A DNA stretch of 48,417 bases from Martinezella miluonensis (GCF_900094545.1 NZ_FMAH01000046.1:1-48417); one strand, 5' to 3'. Positions 32,687 to 40,917 are shown, counted from the first letter of the stretch. Notes: generated by a model not told the origin, from the sequence alone. Numbers and translations are program-made.

Positions 32687-33109
32687 ATGTTCAAGCCCGA
32701 ACAAGAGACGACCGTTTTTTCGGACGAGGGCGGCGATACCCTGGGCGGACGTCTGTCGATGGCTCGCGACGCCGCCGGCATCAGCTTGGAAACGCTGGCG
32801 AGCGAGCTGGGCGTCAGCGAGGAAACGATGCTCGCGTGGGAATCGGACCGCTCCGAGCCCAAGCCATCCGCTCTGGTGACGATGTCGGCTCTCTTCGGCG
32901 TATCTCCTGTTTGGCTGATGACCGGGGCGGGCGATGGTCCGGACGAGGATAGCGACCAGCGCGCGCTGGATGCCGTCAGGAACGAGTTCCTACGACTGCA
33001 GACGGCGCATCAGGAGATCGGCCGGCTGATCGAAGCAACGACTCGCCAGATCGAACGGCTCGACCATCAGATTCGGCTGCGCAATGTCAGCAAGGACGTC
33101 GCGCATTGA
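32687..33109 (+). CDS. XRE-family HTH transcriptional regulator
   Basis: 140 residues: HTH domain at about 19-70 (GGRLSMARDAAGISLETLA, then SEETMLAWESDRSEPKPS and LFGVSPVWLMTG) and a C-terminal helical tail rich in Glu/Arg that could mediate oligomerisation. Target unknown. ATG at 32687 follows AAAAGGA. It diverges from the EamA transporter, which would be a reasonable regulatory target. Confidence 0.88.
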   Translation: MFKPEQETTVFSDEGGDTLGGRLSMARDAAGISLETLASELGVSEETMLAWESDRSEPKPSALVTMSALFGVSPVWLMTGAGDGPDEDSDQRALDAVRNEFLRLQTAHQEIGRLIEATTRQIERLDHQIRLRNVSKDVAH

Positions 33110-33173
33110 GCGCGGCACCCTTCGATGTTCATAGCGAATAGGGGTTTTAATCGATCCGTTCCGTAGGGCACGT

Positions 33174-33368
33174 CTAGCTTAGGCGGGCAATCGTGTCGTC
33201 CAGATTGTCGATCGCGAGTTGTTCGCGGGCGATCATGCCGTCAAGATCGATAGCCTCGCTAACCCCTTTTGCGCTTGCGCCCTGAATTTTCATCGCCAGC
33301 AGTTCGTTGCGATGGGCGATCTTTTCGCCTCTAATTTTGATAAGCTTCAAGCGAAAATCATCATTCAT
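33174..33368 (-). CDS. Small hypothetical protein, 64 residues
   Basis: Begins MNDDFRLKLIKIRGEKIAHR with GGAGGGA upstream of the ATG at 33368; the longer frame to 33449 has no such site. The sequence is charged and mostly helical (DLDGMIAREQLAIDNLDD), with the look of a small coiled-coil or regulatory protein. Not recognised. Confidence 0.65.
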   Translation of the reverse strand: MNDDFRLKLIKIRGEKIAHRNELLAMKIQGASAKGVSEAIDLDGMIAREQLAIDNLDDTIARLS

Positions 33369-33445
33369 CTCAAATCCCTCCGTTTGGAGTGAATTAACCG
33401 CCGTTTCCGGACTGCCTTCGTTTTTCAGGCTCACCTCAGTCGATC

Positions 33446-33661
33446 TCACTCGTGCCCACGTCCTCGATAGGTGGTTGGAACGCCGGCCTCCTCATGGCAT
33501 TGCGCGAGAGTTTCCAGCCACGTCGCCAATCCAGCCGGTACTTCGGCATTTCCAGCTTCCAACGCCTCCACCCATGATAGGTCGCATTGCAGGGCGCTCG
33601 CCAGATTGATCGGAGTCCAGCGTATATGCAAAAGGCATTCTGAAAAGCGTTCTGGCGTCAT
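33446..33661 (-). CDS. Small HTH-like hypothetical protein, 71 residues
   Basis: Begins MTPERFSECLLHIRWTP with GGGAGG placed 4 bp before the ATG at 33661. The helical core (INLASALQCDLSWVEALEAG) has helix-turn-helix spacing, like small rhizobial HTH proteins of unknown role, and it ends TTYRGRGHE. Followed on the same strand by the 64-residue gene after 77 bp. Confidence 0.65.
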   Translation of the reverse strand: MTPERFSECLLHIRWTPINLASALQCDLSWVEALEAGNAEVPAGLATWLETLAQCHEEAGVPTTYRGRGHE

Positions 33662-34064
33662 GCATCCTCCCACTTCCGAAGAAACTTCACGGTGCCAGAG
33701 GGACGCGCGAAGTCAAGTGATCATGGAGATCCAATGGCTCTTGATGATCAAGGCGAAGTGGCAATATGAGCGCCGTATATGATGTAGAGGTGAGTGAGGC
33801 TGGGGAACGCCGGCTGAATCTAGCCGCCATAGGGCATTAAAACGCTGCTCCACTGTCATCCTCCGAGAGGAATCAGCTTGGTGGTCTCTATCGGGTGAAT
33901 TAACCGATGTCCGGGGGAGCTGAAGGTGTCGGGGGTAGCCGGTATCGACAAAAGCTGATTTCAGCAGATCAAGCGATCAACAGCCGGTGAGATATCCATA
34001 GTGTCCCACGCTATTCTTCATCGTGAAATCCAGCAGCACCTAAAGCCCTGTTCTAAAAACAAAA
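33662..34064. other. About 400 bp without a recognisable gene
   Basis: No frame has both coding character and a ribosome site. The short motif GTGAATTAACCG recurs here (about 33893) and near 33390, in the leader of the 64-residue gene. Upstream of the HTH-like gene this stretch may hold its promoter. No tRNA or IS signature was seen. Confidence 0.4.
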
Positions 34065-34084
34065 AACCCGGCCTAAGCCGGGTT
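34065..34084 (-). terminator. Terminator of tRNA-Leu
   Basis: AACCCGGC and GCCGGGTT around CTAA form a perfect 8-bp stem that on the minus strand runs into TTTTTTGTTTTT. It begins 2 bp after the CCA end of the tRNA. Confidence 0.9.
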
Positions 34085-34086
34085 CT

Positions 34087-34171
34087 TGGTGCGGTCGAGA
34101 AGACTCGAACTTCCACGGGTTGCCCCACAGCGACCTCAACGCTGCGCGTCTACCAATTCCGCCACGACCGC
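34087..34171 (-). tRNA. tRNA-Leu (anticodon GAG), CCA encoded
   Basis: On the minus strand the 85-nt unit starts GCGGTCGTGGCGGAATTGGT and ends in encoded CCA. The acceptor stem GCGGTCG/CGACCGC pairs perfectly. The anticodon arm CAGCG-TTGAGGT-CGCTG gives anticodon GAG, reading CUC and CUU leucine codons. A variable arm (TGGGGCAACCCG) and T loop TTCGAGT confirm a class II tRNA. Confidence 0.96.
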
Positions 34172-34410
34172 ATCGTGGTAGGCGCCGAATTGCTCCGGCG
34201 CGGCTGCATGTAGCAAAAGCATTCGGGGGGCACAAGAGCGATGTGTCAGTTTTTTTAAATTCCTTCACAGCTCCTCCGATCGCGCCCGTCCGATTGCTGG
34301 GGAAGTGCCGTAGATGTTTGAATTTCCGCCGGAATAGCGCCATATGTGGATAACCCGTTGGCGCGCAGGATTTCCACAAATGCGACCTGCGGCGCGCAAA
34401 GGACTGCCAA

Positions 34411-35127
34411 ATGCTTCGCACAGAACTTTCTCATCAAATGTTTCCCGCTCATGGCACGCCGCCTGTTCGCTGGCGGATCAGCGATGGTCTTGTGCCCTAT
34501 GAAGAGGCCGTTGCCACGATGGAGGCGGAGGCTGCGGCGATCGCCGAAGGCCGGGCGCCGGAGCTGGTCTGGCTGGTCGAGCATCCGCCGCTCTATACGG
34601 CAGGCACCAGCGCCGATGCAGCCGATCTCATCGAGCCGGAGCGATTTCCGGTGTTCGCGACCGGACGCGGCGGCGAATATACCTATCACGGACCTGGCCA
34701 GCGCGTGGCCTATGTTATGCTGGACCTGAAGTGTCGTCGGCAGGATATCCGCGCCTTTGTCGGCGCGCTTGAAGAAGTCATCATCCGCACACTCGATTCG
34801 ATGAATGTGCGCGGCGAACGGCGCGAGGATCGGGTGGGCGTTTGGGTGAGGCGTCCCGAAAAGCCGGTACCGCCGGACGGAACCGTCGCCGAAGACAAAA
34901 TTGCGGCCCTCGGTATCCGCGTGCGCAAATGGGTGACGTTTCACGGTCTGTCGCTGAACGTCGATCCCGATCTCGGCCATTTCACCGGCATCGTTCCCTG
35001 CGGAATCTCGGCCTATGGTGTCACCAGCCTTGTGGATCTCGGCCTGCCGGTCATGATGGCGGATGTCGATATCCGCCTCCGCGACGCTTTCGAGCAGGTC
35101 TTCGGACAAACCGTCAACGACGGTTAG
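34411..35127 (+). CDS. lipB: Lipoyl(octanoyl) transferase
   Basis: Moves octanoyl from acyl carrier protein to lipoyl domains such as GcvH and the 2-oxoacid dehydrogenases. 238 residues with RGGEYTYHGPGQ (86-97), Lys173 in RKWVTFHGL and the acyl-thioester cysteine in GIVPCGIS (Cys197). ATG at 34411 with AAAGGA 7 bp upstream. The N-terminus is slightly longer than minimal LipB; an ATG at 34438 is an alternative. Confidence 0.95.
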   Translation: MLRTELSHQMFPAHGTPPVRWRISDGLVPYEEAVATMEAEAAAIAEGRAPELVWLVEHPPLYTAGTSADAADLIEPERFPVFATGRGGEYTYHGPGQRVAYVMLDLKCRRQDIRAFVGALEEVIIRTLDSMNVRGERREDRVGVWVRRPEKPVPPDGTVAEDKIAALGIRVRKWVTFHGLSLNVDPDLGHFTGIVPCGISAYGVTSLVDLGLPVMMADVDIRLRDAFEQVFGQTVNDG

Positions 35128-35228
35128 AGTATTTCCGTTTTAAACGGAGTCACGGAAATGCTCCATCTCTTTGTTTTCACGTAATTCCGGACGCAAAACC
35201 GCTTCGCACTTTTGCTGGAATTGCTCTA
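35127..35228. repeat. Rhizobial intergenic palindromic repeat with two stem-loops
   Basis: After the lipB stop come a stem ATTTCCGT/ACGGAAAT (35131-35159) and a longer imperfect stem starting AATTCCGGACGCAAAA and closing with CTTTTGCTGGAATT. The block ends TGCTCTA. I recognise it as a frequent intergenic element in Rhizobium genomes (recalled, not searched). It may also serve as the lipB transcript end. Confidence 0.65.
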
Positions 35229-35311
35229 GTACTTCGGCTTGCGTGGCAACGACCGAACGGCCGCGGATGCTATCTCGCAATCGCGACCGATTGCCCCGAC
35301 ACACCGTGCGT

Positions 35312-35473
35312 TCACAGGAGCGATTCGTCTGCGTTTTCTTCGGGAAGTAAACCGGTCTCGGCCGGCTTGTCGCGCTTCCTTCTTAGCAAGCGCTCGAACT
35401 CGTCTTCCGACTTGAGAAGATCGTGCAGCTTCTGGTCGCTGAGAATATTGTCTCGATTGTCGTGCGAAGTCAT
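35312..35473 (-). CDS. Small hypothetical protein, 53 residues
   Basis: The minus-strand ATG at 35473 has AAGGAG 8 bp upstream. The frame encodes MTSHDNRDNILSDQKLHDLL, an acidic/basic helix (KSEDEFERLLRRKRDKPAE) and an acidic end (LLPEENADESLL). The composition is that of a real small soluble protein, but I do not recognise it. Longer frames over the same stretch are Arg-rich and unlikely. Confidence 0.6.
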   Translation of the reverse strand: MTSHDNRDNILSDQKLHDLLKSEDEFERLLRRKRDKPAETGLLPEENADESLL

Positions 35474-36074
35474 GCAGGTAGCTCCTTGACCTCTGCAGGC
35501 GAGAGTGCGTTGCCTCTCTCAGCCGTTGGCGCCTACGGGTTCGGGTAGCCGACGATAGCTTCTGCCTACGCCCATCGAGGGACTGTGGCGAATCATTTCG
35601 GACAGCCGGCAGTCGATGGCAAGGAATCGCACGCTGTGATTGCTTTTCCTCCAAGAAAAATGCCCTGGAAGGGAGAGCATCCAGGGCATAGAGAGGGGAA
35701 CTGCCTCAAAAGAATAGGGCGATGCCCCTACACTTCAAGGGCCGGTTCTCACGATAGGTTGCATTGCGCTTACAGTTGCTCCTTTGTCTCGCGAAACGGC
35801 GATCTGCGGGCAGCAAGATGAAGGCGGCCATTGTGCCGTATCGGCACGACAATCCTCTTCATTTTCGGCTGAATCAGTGGCTGCAATGAACTGCCATCAG
35901 TGATTGCCATCAAGGTTGAACTACGCTCTATGATAGCTGTTTTCGTACAGTCTACGTTCATATTCGTCCGCATATGGTGTCATCCGTCGCCCCGAAATCG
36001 CGTCTCGATTGACAAGGACTAGGGACGACACGATTAATAGTTTCGACATTCGTCATAGAGCGGAGGAAATGCCA
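35474..36074. other. Intergenic region, about 600 bp
   Basis: No convincing gene. A minus-strand frame at 35770-35973 (67 codons) ends RLHLAARRSPFRETKEQL but lacks a clear ribosome site, so it is left uncalled. The last 100 bp contain the promoter of the secreted protein at 36075 and its GGAGG site. No repeat or IS end was recognised. Confidence 0.4.
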
Positions 36075-36638
36075 ATGACTAGTCGTGCCATTCTGTTGAT
36101 GTCCCTTGCGTCTCTCACAGTTGTAGGCTCGATGGGCCTCGCTTCTTCGGCTTCTGCGCTAACCATGAAAGAGTGCAGCGCCAAATATCAGGCAGCGAAA
36201 ACCGCTGGCACTCTGAACGGCCAGAAGTGGAATGACTTCCGCGCCACGCAGTGCGCTGCCGATGCAGGCGCTGCGACAACTGCACCAGCAGCAGCTGCCC
36301 CTGCAGCGACTGCACCGGCAGCGACCGCACCGGCTGCCACAACGCCTTCCAAAACGGCGAAGACAACTGCAGCTGCCAAGGTTGATGCCAGCGAGCCCGA
36401 CGCCACCAAGCCGCCGGCAGCCGAACCGGCAAAGCCGACGACGGTCGCTCCGGCCGGCGTGACCTTCCCGGCCAAGGTCGATGCCAAGTATGCCAGCGAG
36501 ACCCCGGGCAAGAGCCGTTTCCACACCTGCGTCGATGCCTACAATGCCAACAAGGCCAAGAATTCGCTCGGCGGGCTGAAGTGGATCCAGAAGGGCGGCG
36601 GCTACTACAGCCTCTGCAACTCTAGGCTCAAGGGCTGA
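36075..36638 (+). CDS. Secreted protein with two similar Cys motifs joined by an Ala/Pro linker
   Basis: 187 residues with a signal peptide (cleavage near SALT, about residue 28). Two related blocks, MKECSAKYQAAKTAGTLNGQ-KW (31-52) and FHTCVDAYNANKAKNSLGGL-KW, each with a second cysteine some 25 residues on, are separated by a low-complexity Ala/Pro/Thr linker. The pattern resembles PsiF-type repeats. GGAGG fits the ATG at 36075 (8 bp) better than the ATG at 36069. Exported; function unknown. Confidence 0.8.
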   Translation: MTSRAILLMSLASLTVVGSMGLASSASALTMKECSAKYQAAKTAGTLNGQKWNDFRATQCAADAGAATTAPAAAAPAATAPAATAPAATTPSKTAKTTAAAKVDASEPDATKPPAAEPAKPTTVAPAGVTFPAKVDAKYASETPGKSRFHTCVDAYNANKAKNSLGGLKWIQKGGGYYSLCNSRLKG

Positions 36639-36660
36639 TTTCAGTCTGATTGGATGAACG

Positions 36661-36685
36661 AACGGGCGCCTTCATGGCGCCCGTT
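36661..36685. terminator. Bidirectional terminator between the secreted-protein gene and the deformylase-like gene
   Basis: AACGGGCGCC and GGCGCCCGTT form a perfect 10-bp stem around TTCAT, followed on the plus strand by TCGTTTTG. It lies between two convergent genes and can serve both. Confidence 0.8.
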
Positions 36686-36699
36686 TCGTTTTGAATGGA

Positions 36700-37194
36700 T
36701 CAGCGCCGGATCTTTTCCCATTTCTTCGTCAGGCGATCGCGCTTGAGCTTCGAAATGCGCTGTAGCCAGAATATGCCGTCGAGCTGGTCGATCTCATGCT
36801 GAATGCAGATCGCGAGAAAGTCTTCGGCTTGTTCCTCGTGCATTGCGCCATGAATATCCTGATAGGAAAAGCGAATGGCTTTCGGCCTGACGATCTCTTC
36901 GGTGATGCCTGGCATGGAAACGCTGCCTTCCATATGCCGCATGGTTTCTCCAGACGACCACAGGATCTGCGGATTAATGTAGGTGCGTACGTCGTCTTCC
37001 CGGCTGAGCTCGATCACGACGACGCGCTTGAGCACGCCGATGTGCGGACCAGTGATGCCGACACCGGGCGCCGCGCGCATCGTATCCAGCAGATCAGCCA
37101 CTAATCCATGCAAGTCGTCGTCGAAGCTGGTGACTTGGGTGCAGGCCGTTTGCAGCAATGGATTGGGGAAGCGGATAATGGTGCGGACCGGCAC
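36700..37194 (-). CDS. Peptide-deformylase-like protein with substituted metal ligands
   Basis: 164 residues, full length for the deformylase family, which removes formyl from initiator methionine. Each of the three motifs is altered: GVGITGPHIG has His51 where motif 1 has Gln; EGSVSMP has Ser91 where motif 2 has the metal-binding Cys; HEIDQLDG has Gln137 where motif 3 has the second metal His, though His133 and Glu134 remain. Two of three metal ligands are gone, so deformylase activity is unlikely. A separate active def is expected elsewhere (inference). Confidence 0.85.
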   Translation of the reverse strand: MPVRTIIRFPNPLLQTACTQVTSFDDDLHGLVADLLDTMRAAPGVGITGPHIGVLKRVVVIELSREDDVRTYINPQILWSSGETMRHMEGSVSMPGITEEIVRPKAIRFSYQDIHGAMHEEQAEDFLAICIQHEIDQLDGIFWLQRISKLKRDRLTKKWEKIRR

Positions 37195-37505
37195 GGGATT
37201 CTCCGTTGATAAAGCGGTATGAGTTGAAGGCGCGAGAATAGGGCCGGACGGATTGTGACGCCATCGCCCGATGAAAAGATAGGAGATATGAGGAATTCCG
37301 CCTATCTATTTGTTAATAAATATTTTTCAATTGATGTTGAAGAGAGCTGTATCCGCTTCGAAGCATTGCTTGAAATGGACCATATCGCGTTTCGAGGTTT
37401 CGCGACGCGATGATCTGCGCGCGGCAAGAGCGATCGTGTACCGTGCGGAAATTGACTATTACGTAAAAGTCAATATTATAGTCCGCGACAGATAGGGGCG
37501 GATTC
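37195..37505. other. Divergent spacer between deformylase-like and MerR genes
   Basis: About 310 bp. AT-rich at 37300-37330 (TATTTGTTAATAAATATTTTT), otherwise without coding character. The right part holds the MerR promoter and operator at 37452-37479. Confidence 0.5.
37452..37479 (+). promoter_or_regulatory. MerR-type promoter with palindromic operator in the spacer
   Basis: TTGACT (37452-37457) and TATTAT (37474-37479) stand as -35 and -10 boxes 16 bp apart. A 22-bp palindrome with one mismatched pair spans 37452-37473: TTGACT, a central TTACGTAA, then AGTCAA. An operator lying between -35 and -10 is the usual arrangement for MerR-family regulators, so autoregulation of the gene at 37506 is likely. 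Confidence 0.75.
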
Positions 37506-37895
37506 TTGGTAGACGGATACTATAGCATAACGGAGCTCACGCGGGAATTCGGCGTTTCGACCCGGACCTTGAGGTTCTATGAGGACGAGGGCCTCATTCA
37601 ACCCGAGCGCAGGGGGCGTACGCGCCTGTTCCGGCCGGCCGACCGGCGCCTCATTTCAGAAATCCTCCGCGGCCGCCGCATTGGCTTCACCATCGCCGAA
37701 ATCCGCGAGATCATTCAGGTCTACAAGGAGCCCCCGGGCGAAATTGGCCAGCTGAAACTGCTGATGAAGCGTGTCGACGAAAAGCGAGATGAACTGCGCC
37801 AGAAGCGCAAGGACATCGACGACACATTGAGCGAACTCGACAATGTCGAGGAAGCCTGCCTCGGACGCCTCGCCGATATCGGCGTCGGGACCTGA
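37506..37895 (+). CDS. MerR-family transcriptional regulator
   Basis: 129 residues with the winged HTH at the N-terminus (YYSITELTREFGVSTRTLRF, then YEDEGLIQPERRGRTRLF) and a long coiled-coil dimer helix (QLKLLMKRVDEKRDELRQKR). No metal-binding Cys cluster follows, so this is not a classic metal sensor; it is closer to MerR regulators of catabolism such as LiuR (tentative). It starts at a TTG at 37506. No obvious target operon follows. Confidence 0.87.
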   Translation: MVDGYYSITELTREFGVSTRTLRFYEDEGLIQPERRGRTRLFRPADRRLISEILRGRRIGFTIAEIREIIQVYKEPPGEIGQLKLLMKRVDEKRDELRQKRKDIDDTLSELDNVEEACLGRLADIGVGT

Positions 37896-37988
37896 TCGCT
37901 CCCGTTGCGGTTTGAGCGGACAATTTTGCCGCCATAGTTCCGGCAAGAACGCTTTCTAAAAGCGAAGCGTTCTTGGGGAGTTGGTGGC

Positions 37989-38438
37989 GTGGTATCAAAA
38001 ATCTCGTTCGCCCTTGCTATGCTCGCCGCCGTTATTGTCGCGAACTCAGACCGCAGCCATGCGGCCGAAGTCGTACGGTCGGATATTCCGGTCGCTTATG
38101 GCCTCTTGCTTGACGGCAAGGATGCGGTCTATGGCCAGCTTGTTTGCCACATTCATGCTCCTTGTCAGCTTATCGACAATCAGGATACTCACGTTCAGCT
38201 GAGCGTGACGATCGAGTCCACGCAACGTCTATCGGGCGAAGTCAGCATTCGGTGCGGCGAACTCGATTGCTCCTTCTCAAGTGGGAGCGCATCTGCCAAG
38301 CTGGAGGGAGCAGCAGGCCGAGAAAGATCTCGTCAATTCAAGCTCTGTGCTGGCAAAGATGCTGCAATCACGAAGGATCTGGTCTATCGCACGAGGATGG
38401 GGATCGGTCAGATTCTTTTTCTCTTCGGAAACCAGTAG
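37989..38438 (+). CDS. Small secreted protein of unknown function
   Basis: 149 residues with a signal peptide (MVSKISFALAMLAAVIV, cleavage near SHA-AEV). The mature part has five cysteines, two of them in VCHIHAPCQL and two in IRCGELDCSF, and beta-rich segments. GTG start at 37989 with GGGGAG 8 bp upstream. The family is not recognised; it may resemble invasion-associated (IalB-type) periplasmic proteins, but this is weak. Confidence 0.65.
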   Translation: MVSKISFALAMLAAVIVANSDRSHAAEVVRSDIPVAYGLLLDGKDAVYGQLVCHIHAPCQLIDNQDTHVQLSVTIESTQRLSGEVSIRCGELDCSFSSGSASAKLEGAAGRERSRQFKLCAGKDAAITKDLVYRTRMGIGQILFLFGNQ

Positions 38439-38486
38439 GAAATGACTGCATCATTTCGTTGAGCGATCTTTCACGCTCCTTCGGTC

Positions 38487-38960
38487 TCAAATCCAGCGAC
38501 GCGTATGTTTGCAGTAGAATTCGAATTCACAGCCGAAGCGTGAGAGGAGATGCATCTCCTCGCAACGGATGACGAGCAGCGTGGTCAGCGCGGCTGCCAT
38601 AGCCGCCATCGCCACGAACCAGAGATTGCCGATTAGCAGGCCGAGCCCGGCCGTTAGCAGCGTATAGCCGAGATAGGTGGGATTGCGAGTGAAACGAAAC
38701 GGGCCTGTGGTCACCAGATAGGCGGTGCAGCGCTGCGTCAGCACCGTCGTTCGGCTCTCTATCAATGTCTTGACGGCCCAGACGTTCAGCGTCACCGCAA
38801 ATGCGGTCAGAACGGACCCGACCGCCCATGCGACGATCGACCAGAGAAGCGGTAGTGGCAATGGATAGTACCGCTGCAGAGAGAGCGCGATAACGACGGC
38901 GATGCTATAGAGTAGCGGCGGCCACGGAAAACTCAGCGACTTCGAACGATAGGCATTCAT
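38487..38960 (-). CDS. Isoprenylcysteine-methyltransferase-like membrane protein
   Basis: 157 residues with about four membrane segments and the ICMT/PEMT signature TTGPFRFTRNPTYLGYTLL followed by RCEEMHLLSRFGCEFEFYC, which forms the SAM site in this fold. It could methylate a lipid or small molecule; bacterial members have varied substrates. It follows the acyltransferase-like gene by 12 bp on the same strand, suggesting an operon. Confidence 0.8.
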   Translation of the reverse strand: MNAYRSKSLSFPWPPLLYSIAVVIALSLQRYYPLPLPLLWSIVAWAVGSVLTAFAVTLNVWAVKTLIESRTTVLTQRCTAYLVTTGPFRFTRNPTYLGYTLLTAGLGLLIGNLWFVAMAAMAAALTTLLVIRCEEMHLLSRFGCEFEFYCKHTRRWI

Positions 38961-38972
38961 GGAATAACCCTG

Positions 38973-39962
38973 TCATTGCGCTTCATCCGTGCATTGTATC
39001 GCGATTCGGCTCACACGTTCATCGCTATCTGCTTTGATCGCGCCTGATTCCAGGGCTTTAAAGAGATTTTGTGCCTGCAACTTGTCGAGCGTGCACTGGC
39101 AGAAGCTGCGACACATGGCTTCGCTGCCGGAGCGCGTGCAGGACGCTACGCATTGCTTGATGTAGCCGACCGCCGGATCCTGCTGTGGCGCCGGAGCGAC
39201 CAGCGACAGAAGATAGACGAGGCTGAACAGCACCGGCTGATGAACGAGGTAGAAGGCGAGGCTGTGACGGCCGGCACGAGCGATCAGATTGCGGCCCGGA
39301 CCGAATTTCGCCAGCCGCTCCAGCCAGCCGAAGGACATTGCCAGTCGCGCCGTGCCGAGGCCGAACAGAAAAGGTGTCAGCCAGGGAAAGAGCGGCACAT
39401 AGTCGTTCGATTGCTGCGGCGTCTCCGACAGGCCGACCCACCAAAGCCACGGCGTGTCGAAAGCAGCAGAATGCAGGGAGAAGGGCGCAATAACGTTGTC
39501 GACGACAATGCCGGCCGCCAGCAAGGCAGCAATGAGCAAGGTGGCGAAAGCCGGCAATCGCAGGAAAAGCAGGCCTATGATGCTGGAGGCCGCGATTGCA
39601 TGGAGGATTCCGAAATAGATCCATCCAGGGCCGATAAACAATTTCGTCACGATGGAGATCGCCAGCGCGGCGACCACGATCATTCCGAGACGGCGCCCAT
39701 AGGAGCGCCAGCGAATCTCCGGCGTGTTGGCAAGCACGAGACTGAAGCCGGCCAGAAACAGGAAGGTGCTGGCGATGAGGCGGGCATAGACTTTCAGCCA
39801 GCCGGTTTCCGCCGTACCCGCATCGAGATAACCGAAAAACTCGAAATCCCAGGTGCAGTGGTAGCTTGCCATCGCCAGAAGCGCGACGCCGCGCGCCGTA
39901 TCAAGAAAGCCGATGCGGGGCGTCTTTTGCGGTGCATCGGCGCTCTCGGCGATAGCGGCCAT
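38973..39962 (-). CDS. Multi-pass acyltransferase-like membrane protein (DUF1624/HGSNAT-like) with Cys-rich tail
   Basis: 329 residues. It opens RIGFLDTARGVALLAMASYHCTWDFEFFGY, the DUF1624 start seen in heparan-glucosaminide-N-acetyltransferase-like proteins, and has about eight membrane helices to residue 255. After the last helix comes a soluble tail with IKQCVASC, then MCRSFCQC, giving five closely spaced cysteines and one more near the C-terminus (IQCTDEAQ). The tail probably faces the periplasm (inference). Substrate unknown. Confidence 0.8.
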   Translation of the reverse strand: MAAIAESADAPQKTPRIGFLDTARGVALLAMASYHCTWDFEFFGYLDAGTAETGWLKVYARLIASTFLFLAGFSLVLANTPEIRWRSYGRRLGMIVVAALAISIVTKLFIGPGWIYFGILHAIAASSIIGLLFLRLPAFATLLIAALLAAGIVVDNVIAPFSLHSAAFDTPWLWWVGLSETPQQSNDYVPLFPWLTPFLFGLGTARLAMSFGWLERLAKFGPGRNLIARAGRHSLAFYLVHQPVLFSLVYLLSLVAPAPQQDPAVGYIKQCVASCTRSGSEAMCRSFCQCTLDKLQAQNLFKALESGAIKADSDERVSRIAIQCTDEAQ

Positions 39963-40024
39963 TACAGGGTCCTTCCAGGCATGGACTTAAACATATGCGC
40001 TCGGTTCGAGCGAACGCGAGCCTC

Positions 40025-40717
40025 TCATGGCACATCGCTATCCATAATGGCCAGACGGGCATCGGAAAAAAACTGTCTGCGGATCAGCACGATGATGATG
40101 AACATCGTCGTGCCCATGAAGACATAGGGGCTGAGGAACCAACCGAGATAGCCGATGGACAGGAAGATGGCGCGGAGGCCGGCGTTGAAATTGCGGGCGG
40201 CGATGATGTTCATGCGAATAACCCGCTCGGCGGCGCGTTCGGCGCGCACCGGATCGCGGATGGCATCTTCGAGCATCGGCAGGGAACCGAAGAGAATGGT
40301 GCAATAGTTGAACAGGCGGTAGGCCCAGCCGAATTTGAAGAAGGCATAGCCGAACAGGCAAGCCAGCCCCGCCACCTTGATCTCGAAAGCGGCGCGGCCG
40401 CCATTGAGTATGAACGGCAGGTCGGAGAAAAACGCATTGACCTTGTCGGTGGCGCCGAGCAGCGCAAAGCAGCTGCCGATGGCGAAAATCGAGGTGGAGG
40501 CAAAAAAGCCCGTGCCGTTCTGCAGGCCGGAGAGGATTTGCGTGTCGATCATCTTCAGATCGCGGCGCAACGAATTATAGATCCATTCGCGCCGGCGCTC
40601 GTTCATCGCCAGCGTCAGGCTGGTGCGATTGAAGAATCGGGCGCTGCTGGTGATCCAGTTCAGCGCAACCCAGAGAAAGATGAACAGGGCGAGGGCGACA
40701 TAGTCGGCAGTCGTCAT
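40025..40717 (-). CDS. DUF599-family membrane protein
   Basis: 230 residues with about four membrane helices, beginning MTTADYVALALFIFLWVALN. The conserved IDTQILSGLQNGTGFFASTS and RVIRMNIIAARNFNAGLRA blocks are those of DUF599, whose role is unknown. It lies between the acyltransferase-like gene and sdaA, in opposite orientation to sdaA. Confidence 0.85.
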   Translation of the reverse strand: MTTADYVALALFIFLWVALNWITSSARFFNRTSLTLAMNERRREWIYNSLRRDLKMIDTQILSGLQNGTGFFASTSIFAIGSCFALLGATDKVNAFFSDLPFILNGGRAAFEIKVAGLACLFGYAFFKFGWAYRLFNYCTILFGSLPMLEDAIRDPVRAERAAERVIRMNIIAARNFNAGLRAIFLSIGYLGWFLSPYVFMGTTMFIIIVLIRRQFFSDARLAIMDSDVP

Positions 40718-40917
40718 AAAAGCAGATTCCCCAGGAACATTCCGATGTAGACTGTAGCTCAGCTCCGGCCGGGCGCAATGCCCTTCTGTTTGCCTCGCCG
40801 AATGCCTACATGTAATGTCGCTGCCATGAAATCCGATGTCGGTCGATCGCCGTGCAAGCTTGCCCCGATAGCGTAGCCTTGCCCACAGTCGATTTGCCGA
40901 GGAGGCAATAAAGGTCC

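Noticed and set aside
35226..35654. 142-codon minus-strand frame
   Set aside because: Arg/Ser-rich with no domain; the 53-codon frame on the same strand has the strong ribosome site instead.
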